Source: Fistularia commersonii (taxonomy: Eukaryota; Chordata; Actinopteri; Syngnathiformes; Fistulariidae). Taken from it: a stretch of 64,000 nucleotides of DNA. Shown piece by piece: positions 36,430 through 48,651 of this stretch (position 1 is the first letter of the stretch; every line of letters begins with the position of its first letter). The stretch covers positions 8,005,001 through 8,069,000 of the forward strand of contig JBBMNZ010000030.1 of the NCBI GenBank assembly GCA_037954325.1, written 5' to 3'. The notes beneath the pieces were generated by a model. That model did not search any database. It saw only the letters and a program-made list of their open reading frames with translations, and was not told where the DNA came from. Position numbers and translations under genes: made by a program.

Positions 36430-37084
36430 CAAGAACTGCACCTGTTAAGAGACATGCTTACGAAGCAGAACTTAAACCTAAAAAAAACTAAAGAAAAAAA
36501 ACAAAAACAAAAAAAAAAAACTGTGCAATATTTCATTTCACTGTGCAGTATTCAGAACTGTGCAATATTTCATTTCATAACAGCTACACTACAATTTTTC
36601 CTTTTATCATACTATTGTGCACTCCTTACCTCATTTGTTACTAAGACACTTATAGTTTTATCACTTGTTTACTTATACACTTTATAGTTTCACTGTGACA
36701 CTTTATAGTTTATATTTTATTTTTTATTTCTAATTCTGCCTTTTTCTTTTTATTATTTATTACTGTTATATTTTCTGTAACTCTGGCACAACAATTTCCT
36801 TTGGGATTAATAAAGTTGTTCTTATCTTATCTGATCTTATCTTATCTTATCTTATCTTATCTTATCTTATCTTATCTTAAACTCAAGGCAATCAGTCACA
36901 CAGTAGATCATGAGAACAGAGAAAAGAATTCATCATGAAAGAATCAATGGTAGGGAAGTGGAGGAAGCAAGCAGATGAACTACGCCAAGTAAAGACGACC
37001 AATCGGAGTTTCCGATGGAACAAAGCGAGATGGCCACAGTTAGAAGACAAAATTTGGGTTATTGAACGAGAACGACTTGAATAA
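36430..37084 (+). pseudogene. Tigger/pogo transposase N-terminal (HTH) remnant, split by an insertion
   Basis: Before the insertion the frame reads VKRHAYEAELK, like the RKRRSY.AEFKLK start of Tigger-type DNA-binding domains. After it (from about 36883) come KAISHTVDHENR, a frameshift, and then MVGKWRKQADELRQVK with RWPQLEDKIWVIERERLE ending in a stop (37082-37084). The W..Q..EL and ARWPQLE blocks are characteristic of the second HTH. The remnant is inactive: it is interrupted, frameshifted and lacks the DDE core. Confidence 0.8.
36478..36875 (+). mobile_element. Non-LTR retrotransposon 3' tail inserted in the Tigger-like element
   Basis: The insert is flanked by the 7-bp repeat CTTAAAC (36471-36477 and 36876-36882). 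It starts in an A-rich stretch and contains repeated CTGTGCAATATTTCATTTCA units. It ends in TTTGGGATTAATAAAG, with an AATAAA signal, and a (TTATC)n tail (36821-36875). This is the usual 3' UTR structure of a common fish LINE that terminates in short tandem units. No ORF2 is left, consistent with 5' truncation during insertion. Confidence 0.82.
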
Positions 37085-37235
37085 AGTTTGACTAAACTGA
37101 CTATTTTGTTTCGTTTTATAAAAGGTCTGTTTTATCATGCGCCTTATAACGCGGTGCGTGTTATGTATGAAAATAGACCTGTTCATTGATATTGCGCCTT
37201 ATAATGCTGTGCGCCTTATGATCTGCACAATACAG

Positions 37236-37495
37236 TACATAGACATACAACCGTTTGCCCTCACATTCACAGATCATATAGTCATACAACCATTCACTCC
37301 CTCATTCACATGCCTGTGGAATGTAAAATCTTCAATTTACCTACTTTTATGGGCTGTGGGAAACCGGAAAAGCTGAAGGAAACCCACGCAGGCATTAGGA
37401 GAACAAGGAGACCCCACACAGAAATGCCCCCTGCCGCAATCAAACCTGGGACCTTCTCGCTGTGAGGCGGAGGCACTAACAGTGCCGCCTTGACT
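37236..37495 (-). mobile_element. Dispersed repeat family 1 copy, part after the Tigger-like insertion
   Basis: It resumes with TACATAGACATACAACCG, passes through CAACCATTCACTCCCTCATT and the GGGAAACC...GGAAACCCACGCAGGC block, and ends in the head complement CCTTCTCGCTGTGAGGCGG. With 35850-35987 it makes one of the fullest copies here. Confidence 0.85.
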
Positions 37496-40400
37496 CGTGT
37501 CTTATCTCGAAAACCAGGTTATTTTTCGAGGAAAAAACAAACAAACAATAAAATATCGAAAAGTTCTCAGAGACAGAACGAGACAAATATCCCCAGATAA
37601 TAAGCCATAAAGTTATCCTTCATCCAGGCTCATTTTCAAGCTGAACTTTGAAGCGGGTATCAAATTCCCGCACTTGATGTAATATTTATGCTGCAAAAAC
37701 CCACGGCTTGAAAATAATAACAATGAATTATTTCAAAAGTTTCAAACTTTCCTTTTTTTTCATGATAGATGTACTTATTATGAATTATTGCGTCCAAGTA
37801 CAGCACTTAAAGTGTAAATGCATTAAGTTTCTTCCTGCCTCTGGGAGTTGTCGGTAAGAGCTGGCCTGTATTCTGGGAATATCTGCTGCAGCTTCACTGG
37901 CTTCTACTAGGAGACACCGATAAAGCGATAGACAGCAATTAATCATTTTAAGTAAGGGATTTTTTTCAGCCGCTCGAGTTTTGGTGATTTTTCACAGACG
38001 AGGGTAGCGTTGTCCCGAAGGGAAGAGAAGCAACATCTGAAGGACTGTTGGATGAATTAGACAAAGCAACTGCACACACACTAATGCACAATAATCTCGC
38101 CGTCGTGGTAACATTTTTATAAGGCTTCAAAATTCAGAAAATCATGTGGTAATTATCCGAAAAACAGGCTGCTGGGGTATTAATCATCTGTGGCACATGT
38201 AACTATTTACATAATTTATTACACCACCCAATCGGTAATTGCGCTGCAATACTAAAGGTATATTTTGCACATAAGTTATTCTATCTTGAATGGATTTACA
38301 ATAAGTGTTTTCACCAAGACGGTTACATCACAAACCTTAGTATTGCAAGGATTGGAATATTTGTCCCATTATTGCTGAGATTTAACAGTCAGTCAGGACT
38401 CCTTTCTCTTTTTTTCGAGAATTCTCGTCCGTATCATATAGCGTGTAATTTATCGGTGTTGTTGCGGGCTGTGAAATGAATTCCGACCGATGACACCTTT
38501 GTTATAACACACATAGGCTTTTATTTTGCTGACGGGGGAGAAAAGAAGCAAATAAATATCGCCAACCCCTACTGTCCGCTGCCAGCGGCATTGTGGTCTC
38601 CCATTGATCATTTAAGGCCATTATTTTGAGGGATAAAACAAAATGTGATTAAAAAAGGCAAAAACATCTCCACCTACAAACATGTCCGCCTACATTCAAC
38701 AATGAATCAAGAGGTGAATTCATTGTAACATCCTATACATCTCATCTATATCCAAGCATTCTTTCAAATTCAGACACAGAATTATGTTTTCATCGACGCT
38801 ATGTGAAGGTCGTTTTTTTCGTCCGTTTGCTCGTAACGTTAAAATCATCGTCCGCGTGGGCTCGCCCGGGCTGTATATACCGGTCGGATTCCAGCCCAGC
38901 TGCTGATTCAGTGTCAGAGGCAGCTGCAGCAGCGAGAGGGTGATCATCGAGGGCTCCGTGGTATCGATCTGGTTGCTGTCAAGGCCACATAAGAAGGTTG
39001 ACACTCGCTGGAGAGACTTCCAGAACAGAGAGAGAGAGAGCAGATAGCTGCTGGAACCACAGGATGATGTACACACCAATTCACCGGGGACGGCCAGATG
39101 AGAAGAGACACCGAGGGTTTTTGATTGAAGGATGACAAGTGTGTTGGTGTACTTCGGCTCTGTGGTCAGTGGTCATTGTGTAGGACAGCACGCTGCTTGA
39201 CAGTAGCACACAAATAGACACGCAGCACTGACGCAGAGGGAGTATTATCACTGCGATAAAGGTGAGCTAGAGTTGAAAAAGAACGGATCCTCCAAAGCAA
39301 CATTTAACTTGAGTTCAATGCGACTTCTTTGACAAAAATCAGCTCCACCTTTATAGCTTCATATCAATTCTGGATACAAGTATCGGGCATTGGGTGTTGC
39401 CCTTTCACTCGTGCAGCATTGGGGCTGCTTGGTAAAAGACCATTTAATGTGCACACTCACTTATTCCAAGACTGGGTTTGAAAACCAGAGCCCATTTGGG
39501 TGAAGCCTGGATAATTTTAGTCATGCACCGGCTGCTTAAAAGGGGGCACTGGTCTGTAAATGATCCCGTGTATTCGGTGCCGGAGAGCCGAAAAGGTTCC
39601 TTTTGAATTTCAATTCAGACTCGGGGCACGAAACTGTAGTTATTACAAAGGGGAAGATGACTTGCATCTTCAGTACGAAAAAAATTAGATAAGAGGAAGG
39701 AATTTTGCCCGAACGTCTGACCAGATATACTAAATGTACATTGTCAGTGGTAAAAATGCTCAAGATGAAAGAAAATAACAAACCTATTTTGGTAATATTT
39801 TTGGGGCAAAAATTTCTCAAGGAACAAATGTTCCTGTTTGGAGGTACTGAAAAAAAGGAAAATAGTCCTAAATTGTAATTTGAAATGTAATTAACAAAAT
39901 TAAGAAAGCCTATTTGATATTTTCAAAGGCCTCAGCAGGAGTGGTGGAAACAAATAGGAATGTTATATTGACATAAAGTTGGGAGTAAGTTGGGAATTAT
40001 TTGTCTGAGATTATACGTGTAAATAGGTAAATAAAATGAGGCAGAGAATCGAGCCCTGCGGGCTTCCCTTTTTTTAATGAATAGCAGCTTGTTTGTATCC
40101 TGCCAACCAATGTGTCTATATCTCCAGAAGAGGGGCTGAAAAGTGGAGCGGATGTAAATGTATCTCTGTGACTCTCGCGAAGCCGCCGCCTGAAAAATCC
40201 ATTGATGCTATTTTGCAAATGAAACATGAATCTAGAAATGAAATGGACGTATTAGAGAAACAAAAGCCGGACACGGATAAGCATCCACCGGGGATCCTAT
40301 TTCCCTATATTTGCTCTGTAAATGTTCCAAATATGAGACTGATCCATAAACATGCGTACAATATTGGGTCCTGTAGCAGATAGAATTTTAACCCATATAG

Positions 40401-41291
40401 GACGTGACGTGTGCATCGTCTCCACTTTGGAAAGAATCATTTGGACACAAACATTCACACCTAGACACAGTGATTTGCTTTATCGGCCAGCACTGAGACG
40501 CCGGCCTGAATGGCCTTTGAATAGCAGACAATAGATGACTGTCTGGGTCAGTGCAGTCTGGTGAGGTTGCCTGAGCTGCAGACGAGCATAATAACTTGCG
40601 GGAAGAAGCTGCGTGGCTTCCTAGAATTTTGGTCAAAGAGGTTAATTGAATTTTGGTAGCGCGGACATTCATTGCTAATTAAGGATGTCAGAGCCGGTTG
40701 CTCTGCATCTGTTTGATATAGTTTGCATGTTTTTGTTTTTTGCTTTTTTTCACAGACTCCCGTAGAGACGACAGAACAAATCGACGGTTCGAGTAACGGC
40801 GCGCCGTTTCCAAAACGGGCTCCCGATAACACCGCTTTTTACTGACGCAAAGGGCAAACACGATGGTAACGCTAATGCGCAATGAGCGCGATTTTGCAGC
40901 TACTCTAGCGACCTGGATGCATTCACTCAGTCATTGCAGGTTCAGGCCAAGTTCCCCGATTTTTCAACCCACATTGTCTGACCCTGTTTACACACCAGTT
41001 ATCTGAATGTAATGCCTAATGAGCTGAACTGAGGTGCACCGCTCTGCCCTACTTACACCTCAGGCATAATTGCATGGCACATTGTGGGAAAGAGCGTGTG
41101 ATGAAAGGACCTTGTTAGCATCGACAAGTCAGATTGACACCGTCGTGTTAAATCGGTTCTGGGGGATCTGTTGCGTGTCGCCCAGGTAGAGGCTGCAATC
41201 GGGGGGGCGCCACCTCGTCATCAGGGGGGTTATGCATGCACGTAAGCATAATGTGGCAACCTATCAAGAGCATACGCATAGACACATGGAG

Positions 41292-41298
<7 letters not shown>

Positions 41299-41322
<24 letters not shown>
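41299..41322. repeat. (CA)12 microsatellite
   Basis: A pure CA tract after a GCGCGCG stretch. Confidence 0.96.
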
Positions 41323-41491
41323 TCAGACAAACATCAAAGATCCCGCACAAAGACTGGGATTCAAACAGAGTGGTGGGATCCTGCTTTCCTACTTCAAAGC
41401 TTGCCATCTTTTTGAGGCAAAATTGGCTCTCCAGCTTCCTTCTCCATATCCCCCGCTCAGCTGTCTTTTAATCAGCCAATGCAAATTCTCT

Positions 41492-41635
41492 CACTCTCTC
41501 TCACTCTCTCCCTCTCTTTCACTATCCCCCTCCCAACCCTTTTCTGTTCATCCATCCCTCCATCCATCCGCCCATCTATCCATCCAGCAAGCTATCTATT
41601 TCTTTCTATAGCTATCTATCTCTCTCCCTAGCTGG
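41492..41635. repeat. CT-rich and CATC/CTAT-rich low-complexity tract
   Basis: A (TCTC)n-rich segment passes into degenerate CATC and CTAT units. Confidence 0.85.
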
Positions 41636-42314
41636 CTCTCACCTGTTTTGTTGGCCAGCCGGTGTGACGCGTAAACCCGGTCAAATGCGTAATTAAGGAG
41701 CTCTGTAAGCAGATGGCAAGCTGAATTAATTGAACAGTCTTGGTAGATGAAGAGGTAGAGAGAGAGAGAATAAAGACGGGGTGAAAAAATGAAATGAGCA
41801 AGAGAGGGGGAAGGATAGATGAAGACAGGAAATGTCTTATGATGGTAACACAAGGATGGATTGCTTTTGTCTACCGGTCAGACGCTCACCAGTTTAAAAC
41901 TCTTTGTCTAGTTTTTGTGATCTACAAGGGTTTGTTTGGCTGAAACATACCATCGCCACGGAGAATGCCTTTTCCGACGTTCCCCGCAAGTCGTGTATAT
42001 GTGCAACTTGGGATGCGGAAATCATCGATGTTTTGGGGTATTAGCGAATGAACCGACGGGGACGTCGTCACATTCACTTCTGTAAACATGTCGGTTTCAA
42101 CACTAATGATGAAACGAGGCAGAGCCTGCGGGAGCCGGAACTGCCCTTTCTAATGATCAGCTGATTCAGCCGCTCCAAGAATTTTGGGATGATAACACCT
42201 GGAAGAAGAAGAAGATATATATACCAGCTGCTTTATGTCAATGTAAAATGTCGAATGCACACAAGCACACCTGCACTGGCACCAGTGTCTCACGCGATTT
42301 CTCTTTTTTTTCAG

Positions 42315-42375
42315 GGTCAAGTCATGTTTCGGAATGGGGAGAGGATGGGCACCATCAAGTTCAACCAGTTTCAAG
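42315..42375 (+). CDS. gabbr2: GABA-B receptor subunit 2, exon F (human residues about 413-433)
   Basis: A 61-nt exon encodes GQVMFRNGERMGTIKFNQFQ plus the first base of the next codon. It enters in phase 0 and leaves with one base over, completed by exon G. It differs from human at two of 20 residues (Met for Val, Asn for Thr), so it is among the most conserved segments. It forms the late lobe-1 strands that lead back toward the linker. The acceptor is TTTTTTTTCAG and the donor GTATTC. Confidence 0.97.
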
Positions 42376-43545
42376 GTATTCTAACTGTTTCTTTACTTTC
42401 TATCCAAAATGTGTTGAAGTGCAACTTTTCCCCGCTCCCTATTCTGGATTCTGTCCCGTGTAGTAAAAGTCAAACCGTGACATTTACCTTTAGGCTGAAG
42501 TGATTTTCAATGGAGAGCTATGTTTCACACCAAGAATTTTCATTTTATCCCATTCTTGCATCTCTCACCGTACTCACCCTCCCTCTGACCTGCGGCGGCC
42601 CACTTCCTCCATTAAACACGGACCTCTCCGCGTCGCCGCTCGGTTGTTTCAGGAAATTTTGCCGGATTATTGCAGACTTTCGGGAAAGCCGTTTAGTTTT
42701 GTTTTTTTTTCAGTTTTTTTTATTTCATTTTTTTTATTTTGCCACTCTGAGGGCTGCTGCAGTTTGATATGCTGGCGCCTCAAATGGATCCTGGCCGAGA
42801 GGGCTTAGGAAAGGCTTACAGTAGAGTCATATTTACAGGAATGGAAGGTTAAAGGATTTAAAAACTTAGGAAAGCCAGACTCTTTGTGCACATATTTATC
42901 TCATTTTTTTTTTTTGTTGCTGTTGTGCTGTTTTTCTTTTTCTCGCTTTTTTTTTTCCGTGACTGAAAAGTCATTATTCGCATGACCGCGTGAGGTTGTT
43001 TGTTTGGAAAACCTTCATTATTTCTGGTGGGTAGAGAGACTCCCTGCATGGAATGGCGTGTTTTTCTGTGTGTATGTGAATGCCCTGTGTGGACAATGAA
43101 GATTTGTTCATGACAACATGTCAGTCTGAAGTTGATTTCTGCAGCAGGGCCCGCGGAATGGGAGATTAACCCAGAGATTGCATTTATGCTGGGGATTCCC
43201 TGCTCCTAAGCTTCCCGTGGCTCCATGTAGCTCTTAGTCCTCTCTGCCATCTTATCTTCCCCTATGCAGAGGGGAACAATCCCTCCGGCTGCTTACATCA
43301 CACTCTGTGTTATGTTGTGTTGTCTGTCTCACAGAGTGAGAATGAGATATTGAGCATTATATGTGTGTTTGTGTGCATGTGCGAATGTGCTCTCGGCTGA
43401 GTTTTATTTATTTGTTTGTTTGTTTGTTTGTTTATGTCTTTTTTTTTTCCCTGAGATTTTTGCCTGTCACTGCAACTTAATGTATTTTCCACAGACAAAA
43501 GGGGCGGCTAATACGGAAATGTATTGTTTGATGATGGGGTACTGC

Positions 43546-43640
43546 AATAAAATAAAATAAATAAGATAAAATTAAATAAAATTAAATAAAATTAAATAAA
43601 ATTAAATAAAATTAAATAAAATTAAAATAAATTAAAATCA
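43546..43640. repeat. AT-rich tandem repeat, 10-bp unit AAATAAAATT
   Basis: Six near-identical copies of a 10-bp unit follow shorter AAATA units. The tract contains no C and only a single G. Confidence 0.95.
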
Positions 43641-43933
43641 TGACAATTCAGTAAATAATCTAACCACGATATATTTGCATAGTTTGACTGAGCTAAAATC
43701 ATGGTGTACACACATATGCAAGGCTAGTGTGAGTGTGTGTGCTTGTCCGTGCGAGTGGGTGTTGCATGCGGAGGGTGTGTGACAGTGTGAGCATGAGAGG
43801 GCCTGGTAGCTCTCCCGCTACAAGGACTGGGATGAGAGAGCAGTGAGTGTAGAGCGCTGTCACATAACATTTGACTGTTCACTGGGTAATCAGATACATA
43901 GAAGGGAGAGCGGAAAGTAAAAACTGTGCATGT

Positions 43934-43962
43934 GTGTGTATGTGTGTGTGTGTGTGTGTGTC
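43934..43962. repeat. (GT)n microsatellite
   Basis: A GT tract with an early TATG interruption. Confidence 0.93.
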
Positions 43963-46070
43963 TGAAAATGTGTCTTCCTTGCAAGCTCGCTAAGTTCAGA
44001 GAGTGATCATGCAGCCACAAGTCAGAACTAGCTTAGCTTCATTGAATTCAATTGGCTTCATTGAAAGCCTATAATAGAAAATGTATCATTGTTACACATG
44101 CCCTGACCTGGTTTTCAGAGAATTTGGGAGTATTTGATTTAAATGGGTGATTTTGTTTCACTATTCTGGCCATAAACCATTACATTTGAGTTATTCTGTA
44201 GATTTAGCCTGAGTTTTCTTGTCTATGAATGAATCTGACTGTTCCTCAGTCTTTTACTTCCCTCCTGTTTATGTGTTCCAGACTTAACACATCACCCACA
44301 TAATCCCAACACTTCTCTCTGGCGTCGGTAAATGAAAATTGAACTGAACGACTTTTGGTACTCCCGGATCCTTTGCTGGGTGTCGGGCGAGAGGTGGGAC
44401 ATCCCCGGTTTGAATATTTCAAAAGGAGGTGATCCTCGACATGACCCTATCGTCTGTCCTCAGCCTCTGATCTTCCATTTTAACCTGTCAGAGTATCTCA
44501 GAGTAGAAAATCCTATTCCCACTGTGTCAGATTGCCAAAAGAGATGGCTCATTTCCAGAGGTCTTGTTCTAAGTCATGATCCCTGAGAGCACAGATTTGG
44601 AATGCAGACAAGGTTGGGTGTCAGAGGGATTGGGAAAAATGTAAAATTAGGATGGTTCTACGCCATACAAATGGCCTTACTGGTATATTATTATGTTCTA
44701 ATCAACGATCCATGTCTGACACAGCAGCTGATGATAAGCTCGCTAAGCTAACCGGGCACAAAGACATGTTTGCTGCCAAATATGCAATTTCTTTCTCTTT
44801 TTCCTTTTCCTATATAGCATTCTAAGCAACATGCAGATTCTGTATCACAAATGCAAACCAATACGAAAAATGAACCATGAAAAATAACATTTTCTAATAA
44901 TAAATATCTACATTGCACTCATGAAATGCCCCCAACTTGTAAACCTAAATATATGCAAATAACAGTAATTTTAAAAAATGCAGACAATTCCAAAGGGGTA
45001 TCCCAAATTTGACTGGATTCTTTCGTTTTTTGAGAAAGACAAAATGTACATTTCGATGTTCCTCCAAAGACCGCCAGAGAGGAATCGTTCAGCCGGGTGA
45101 CGCAGATATCCGATCCCCTCTGCCATTCACGGCCCGGCAAAGGACGTGATGAAGGGAAGTGCGGTAACTGATCCCAGTTCAGCACCAGCGTGCCGGTGAA
45201 ACGTGAATCTTTACTGTGTACGCACATATAATCCACCGCAGCCACTTACATATTCAGTGATCTGAATTTCAGATCACGCAAAGCTGCACGGACTGATGTT
45301 TACTGCCCTTTCGATTGGTCCATGAGAGAGATCGCTGGGCTAAGCGGGCAGAGAGGCGTACACATCCCAGAAGAAAATTTGCAGGTTGTTTTCCGGCGTT
45401 GGACGAAAATGGGATCCAAGCGATCTGTTTTCTCTTGCCTTTCCCTTTCTTCTCCGCCGCCCCAGCGCGGGAACTAAGCGAGTAATCCTTAAGAGCCGGG
45501 GCCGGGGGTTTGTCGGACAAGGTCATGCCTTCTCCAATATTACACCTTAGGGACCCATTGTTGTTTCTAAAAAGAGAAAACACGAAATTGTGAAATTGCC
45601 GTGTTTGAGCGCCGCTCCGTAGAGACCGGGATGTTTACAGGCCGCAGGTGCTCAGCAGTGTCAGTCCCTCAACTGCATCCAGCGAAAGCTTCGGCTTGTT
45701 TGTGTGCCGCCGTGCAAAATACCAAGTTGCGGTTGCGTTTATTGATCGTTTCTTCTTACATGCAGCCTGGCTCTCATAGGTGTTTCAGGTAAGGTATGTT
45801 TTGACCTCAACTTAAGCCTTTGGTTTGTTTTGTTGTGCTTTCTGCTCTCCTTCCTCGCCAACGTGGAAATTAGGATACCACAGACTGAGCGGGCCGGAGG
45901 GCCTCTGCTGGAAAACCACTTGTGCAAACGCTGAAAGGATAACGTAACTTATTGCACAAAGTGATGATTTTTTTCCTTTTTTCTCCGACTCTGGAGAAAA
46001 TCTGTCGTATCGCCGAGATGGAAACTGTCGCTGTGAGTGACCCAATGTCCCTCTGTGTGTTTTTAAACAG

Positions 46071-46151
46071 AGGGCCAGGAGGTGAAGGTTGGAGAATACA
46101 ACGCCATCGCAGACGTGCTGGACCTCATCAATAACTCCATCAGGTTCCAAG
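46071..46151 (+). CDS. gabbr2: GABA-B receptor subunit 2, exon G (human residues about 433-460)
   Basis: An 81-nt exon with phase 1 at both ends. Joined to exon F it gives [19 protein letters not shown] and then INNSIRFQG, against the human [20 protein letters not shown] pattern. NNS keeps the sequon at the position of human Asn453. This is the last part of the flytrap domain before the stalk. The first codon, split across F and G, encodes Glu where human has Asp. Acceptor TTAAACAG, donor GTAATC. Confidence 0.97.
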
Positions 46152-46984
46152 GTAATCTTTTACTTTTTCCCAATGTCCTGCTGAACAAAGAGCGATTGGA
46201 CAACTGCTTGCAAATACAGGAAGCAGGCGCCTCATTATCAGAAAGTCAAGGTGTGCAATGCTCACCTGCCAGACACATTAGCTCACTATAGCACAGTAGG
46301 TTAACATCTAAACCTTAAAAATTTTTGAGCTTAAAATGAAGGGGTTCCACTCTCATAGTCGGTTAGGGCAGAATAAGGCGGGATTGGTGCATCGGAGGTA
46401 CCGCAGGTTTTGCGGCGAAGCAGCAAACCCATGCATCTGAGCGACAAATGAGCACAACATACCAACCCTAACTGTCGGTCGCAGGTTTTTTTTAGCCAAC
46501 GACAAAACTGGTCTCCCTCCATGAGGTCGCGGAGCTTAACCCGCGAGATAGGGCCGGGAGCTCTGACATCCTGGCGTGCTGCGCCGTCACGCTACCGTGG
46601 TCGACTCACGACCGGTGCCGGTGTAAGAGCTGCCGGGGACAGGGTTAACTTCACCCCCCCCGCCCGCGATGGTCTTTACAGGAAATCCGCGCTCTCCGGT
46701 TTCCTATCACTGATGGCAGAAGACAAGGCTGTCCGGACTCATCCCGGTTCTCGTGTGTATTTGCAGCTATCTACATCATCTAGGATGTTTTTGAGCCGAT
46801 GATATGTAACGCTACATAGATCCCCCGGGTATTTTTATGAAACGTAATGCAATATCTGGCTCCGGAAACAATTCAGAGTGTCACTCGTCTCCCCGAGATA
46901 GGAAAGAATACACAAGTCTCTAATGCTACCTGTACTGGACTATCAGTGATAAAGAATTAAGATTAAAATATTTAAATTCAGTTT

Positions 46985-47148
46985 TTAATTCCTGTTTCCT
47001 CCCACATTACAAAAAAATAAAACTGCAGTAGGTTTGTTGGAGACCCAAAGTTGGCCAGACGTCACAATAAAGGAGTTAATGTTTTTATGTCTATATGACG
47101 TGTGAATGAGAGAGTGAGTAGTTGTATGTCTATATGATGAGATTGTGT
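46985..47148 (+). mobile_element. Dispersed repeat family 1 fragment
   Basis: CCTGTTTCCTCCCACATTAC and two internal units (TATGTCTATATGACGTGTGA and TTGTATGTCTATATGATGAG) are present. The tail block is replaced by an ATGC-rich tract. Confidence 0.7.
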
Positions 47149-47193
47149 ATGCATGTATGTGTGTATGCATGCATGCATGTATGCGTGTATGTG
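47149..47193. repeat. (ATGC/ATGT)n tetranucleotide tract
   Basis: Mixed TATG and CATG units, continuing directly from the repeat fragment. Confidence 0.9.
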
Positions 47194-47939
47194 TAGAGGA
47201 TGACTGTATATTCAAATTCTGCTTTGACCCCATTGTTTCTGATTTATTTCGCCTTCGAATCTAACTGGAAAAGGTATCATACCGGTCGTTCATATGTTAT
47301 TGTTTTGAGCAATGCCCCAGTCCTTGACCATTTTTTGCTATCGCGTGTGTGCGAGTGTTTAAGTCGCAGGAGCAAAGAGAGACACCTCAATGCGTACGTT
47401 GTTACGGACGCGTGTGCATTTAAAGGCTCTTCACTTCCCACCTCAGCACTCGCCTCATTCTCTTTATCACCGGAGCCCCTCAGATTCACACGCAGATGTA
47501 CTCAGACACCAGAACCAGCACTCACCGCTTCTTCCTTCACCGCTAAATTCTCTCACAGCTAAATTATTCACCGGTCCATTTTTCTCTGTGTTTTGCTTGT
47601 GTTGACATACTTTGTGATTTGTTTGCCCCCCTAAATACACACATACACACATATGGCCAAACTCCCCAGCACCTGCTCTCTCTCCCGCATCTTCTTAGCC
47701 CTTCCCAGCACACAAAACAGTGCCTTTTTTTTTTTTTTCCACATCCCTGACCACAGTAAGTGGAGATGTGTGAGATGATTTCATTGCGATTGATTGGAAC
47801 AGTGGAAACGATAAGATGGTGCAGGATCCAACCGCAGTAACGTGACTGTGGTGCTTCGAGATGCGTGCACTCAACTGGGGGAAAGTGAGAGGCAGGCAAC
47901 GGGTCTCGAATGTCGAATGTTCCCTGTTTTATTGTGGTC

Positions 47940-48115
47940 AGATGTGAAAATGATTTGAATGAGGCACGCTGAATGACAGGGTGAACGGTTGCGAATGATG
48001 GAGTGAATGGTTGTATGACTCAAAATAATGTGTGAAGGAGTGTGTGACAGCTGAGATGTGCTCCATCACTCCCGCAACTCAGAGCACTAGATAAATAGTA
48101 GATGATGAAAGAATC
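47940..48115 (+). mobile_element. Dispersed repeat family 1 fragment, 3' part
   Basis: GATGGAGTGAATGGTTGTAT, GTGTGTGACAGCTGAGATG and the tail AGATAAATAGTAGATGATG are seen. The middle is shortened. Confidence 0.65.
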
Positions 48116-48249
48116 AATGAACGATCGGGTTGCCGATTCTGTGGCAAAAGCGATTGTTTTAGCTCATTCTGTTGTACGATATTGCATGTTGATAGTTTGA
48201 ATTAAACAACTATACTTCACGGATCTCCCCACCTATTTGCCGCTCCCAG

Positions 48250-48400
48250 GTGTGGAGCCGCCGAAGGATCGTACGTTTGTGCGTCTGCAGCGACGCCACA
48301 TCAACGTTCCCCTCTACAGCATCCTGTCCACGATCACCATACTGGGCATGCTCATGGCCGGAGCTTTCTTGTTCTTCAACATAAAGAATCGCAACCACAG
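48250..48400 (+). CDS. gabbr2: GABA-B receptor subunit 2, exon H (linker and TM1, human residues about 460-510)
   Basis: A 151-nt exon, phase 1 in and phase 2 out. It starts GVEPPKDRTFVRLQRRHINV and carries PLYSILSTITILGMLMAGAF with LFFNIKNRNH after it. The hydrophobic stretch from about residue 484 to 504 is TM1. The preceding stalk is diverged from human (RTFVRLQRRHINV against KTIILEQLRKISL) and more basic. This stalk joins the flytrap domain directly to the membrane domain because GABA-B receptors lack the cysteine-rich domain of other class C receptors. The last codon is completed by exon I and gives Arg where human has Lys. Confidence 0.98.
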
Positions 48401-48651
48401 GTGAGCATGCAGAGTTTGAAGGGAAAAGCGGGCGGGGCGGGAAGGAGGCCGGCTTATGAAAGGGATATAAGTAGCGCGCAGGGGGAAATATAATTCAATA
48501 ATGAAGCATGATTGAGATGATTAACCTGAAGTCTGATACTGGAATATCATGCCAAAGCGAGTCAGACTGAATTGCGGCATGGGTTCCGTCTCTATTTTAT
48601 CTTAATCTGTTCTAATCTTCTCTTCTTCTATTTGCTTTCCTTTTTTTCAAG
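48401..48651 (+). other. gabbr2: gabbr2 intron H-I, 251 nt
   Basis: GTGAGCA donor and TTTTTTTCAAG acceptor. The acceptor uses AAG rather than the usual CAG. No repeats seen. Confidence 0.96.

Larger units (their letters stand above)
35988..37235 (+). mobile_element. pogo/Tigger-like DNA transposon, degenerate
   Basis: The element fills the gap in a dispersed repeat and is flanked by TA on both sides (35986-35987 and 37236-37237), the target of Tc1/mariner-superfamily elements. Both ends carry CTCTATAACGCG or CGCCTTATAATGC-type motifs (for example CCCCTTATAATCCAGTGTGC on the left, GCGCCTTATAATGCTGTGCG on the right), in an inverted arrangement typical of fish Tigger-type elements. The interior retains the helix-turn-helix part of a transposase, itself split by a retrotransposon tail. 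No catalytic DDE domain remains. Confidence 0.8.
33598..42314 (+). other. gabbr2: gabbr2 intron E-F (8.7 kb)
   Basis: It begins GTGAGTT and ends with a T-rich tract and TTCAG. It contains a hAT fragment, the Tigger-like nest at 35.8-37.5 kb and microsatellites. The stretch 37500-41280 shows no repeat family or gene I can recognise. The minus-strand frame at 38720-39079 has no similarity I know. Confidence 0.9.
42376..46070 (+). other. gabbr2: gabbr2 intron F-G (3.7 kb)
   Basis: It starts GTATTC and ends TTTTAAACAG. It contains T-rich tracts near 42700-42960, an AT-rich tandem repeat and a GT microsatellite. The remaining sequence, 44000-46000, shows no gene or repeat family I recognise. Confidence 0.93.
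46152..48249 (+). other. gabbr2: gabbr2 intron G-H (2.1 kb)
   Basis: It starts GTAATC and ends CCGCTCCCAG. It contains two dispersed-repeat fragments and an ATGC/ATGT-rich tract. A GC-rich piece at about 46515-46680 has no identity I can give. Confidence 0.93.

Noticed and set aside
38720..39079. 119-codon minus strand frame
   Set aside because: No known motif, no splice-compatible neighbours and no repeat similarity seen, so treated as chance.
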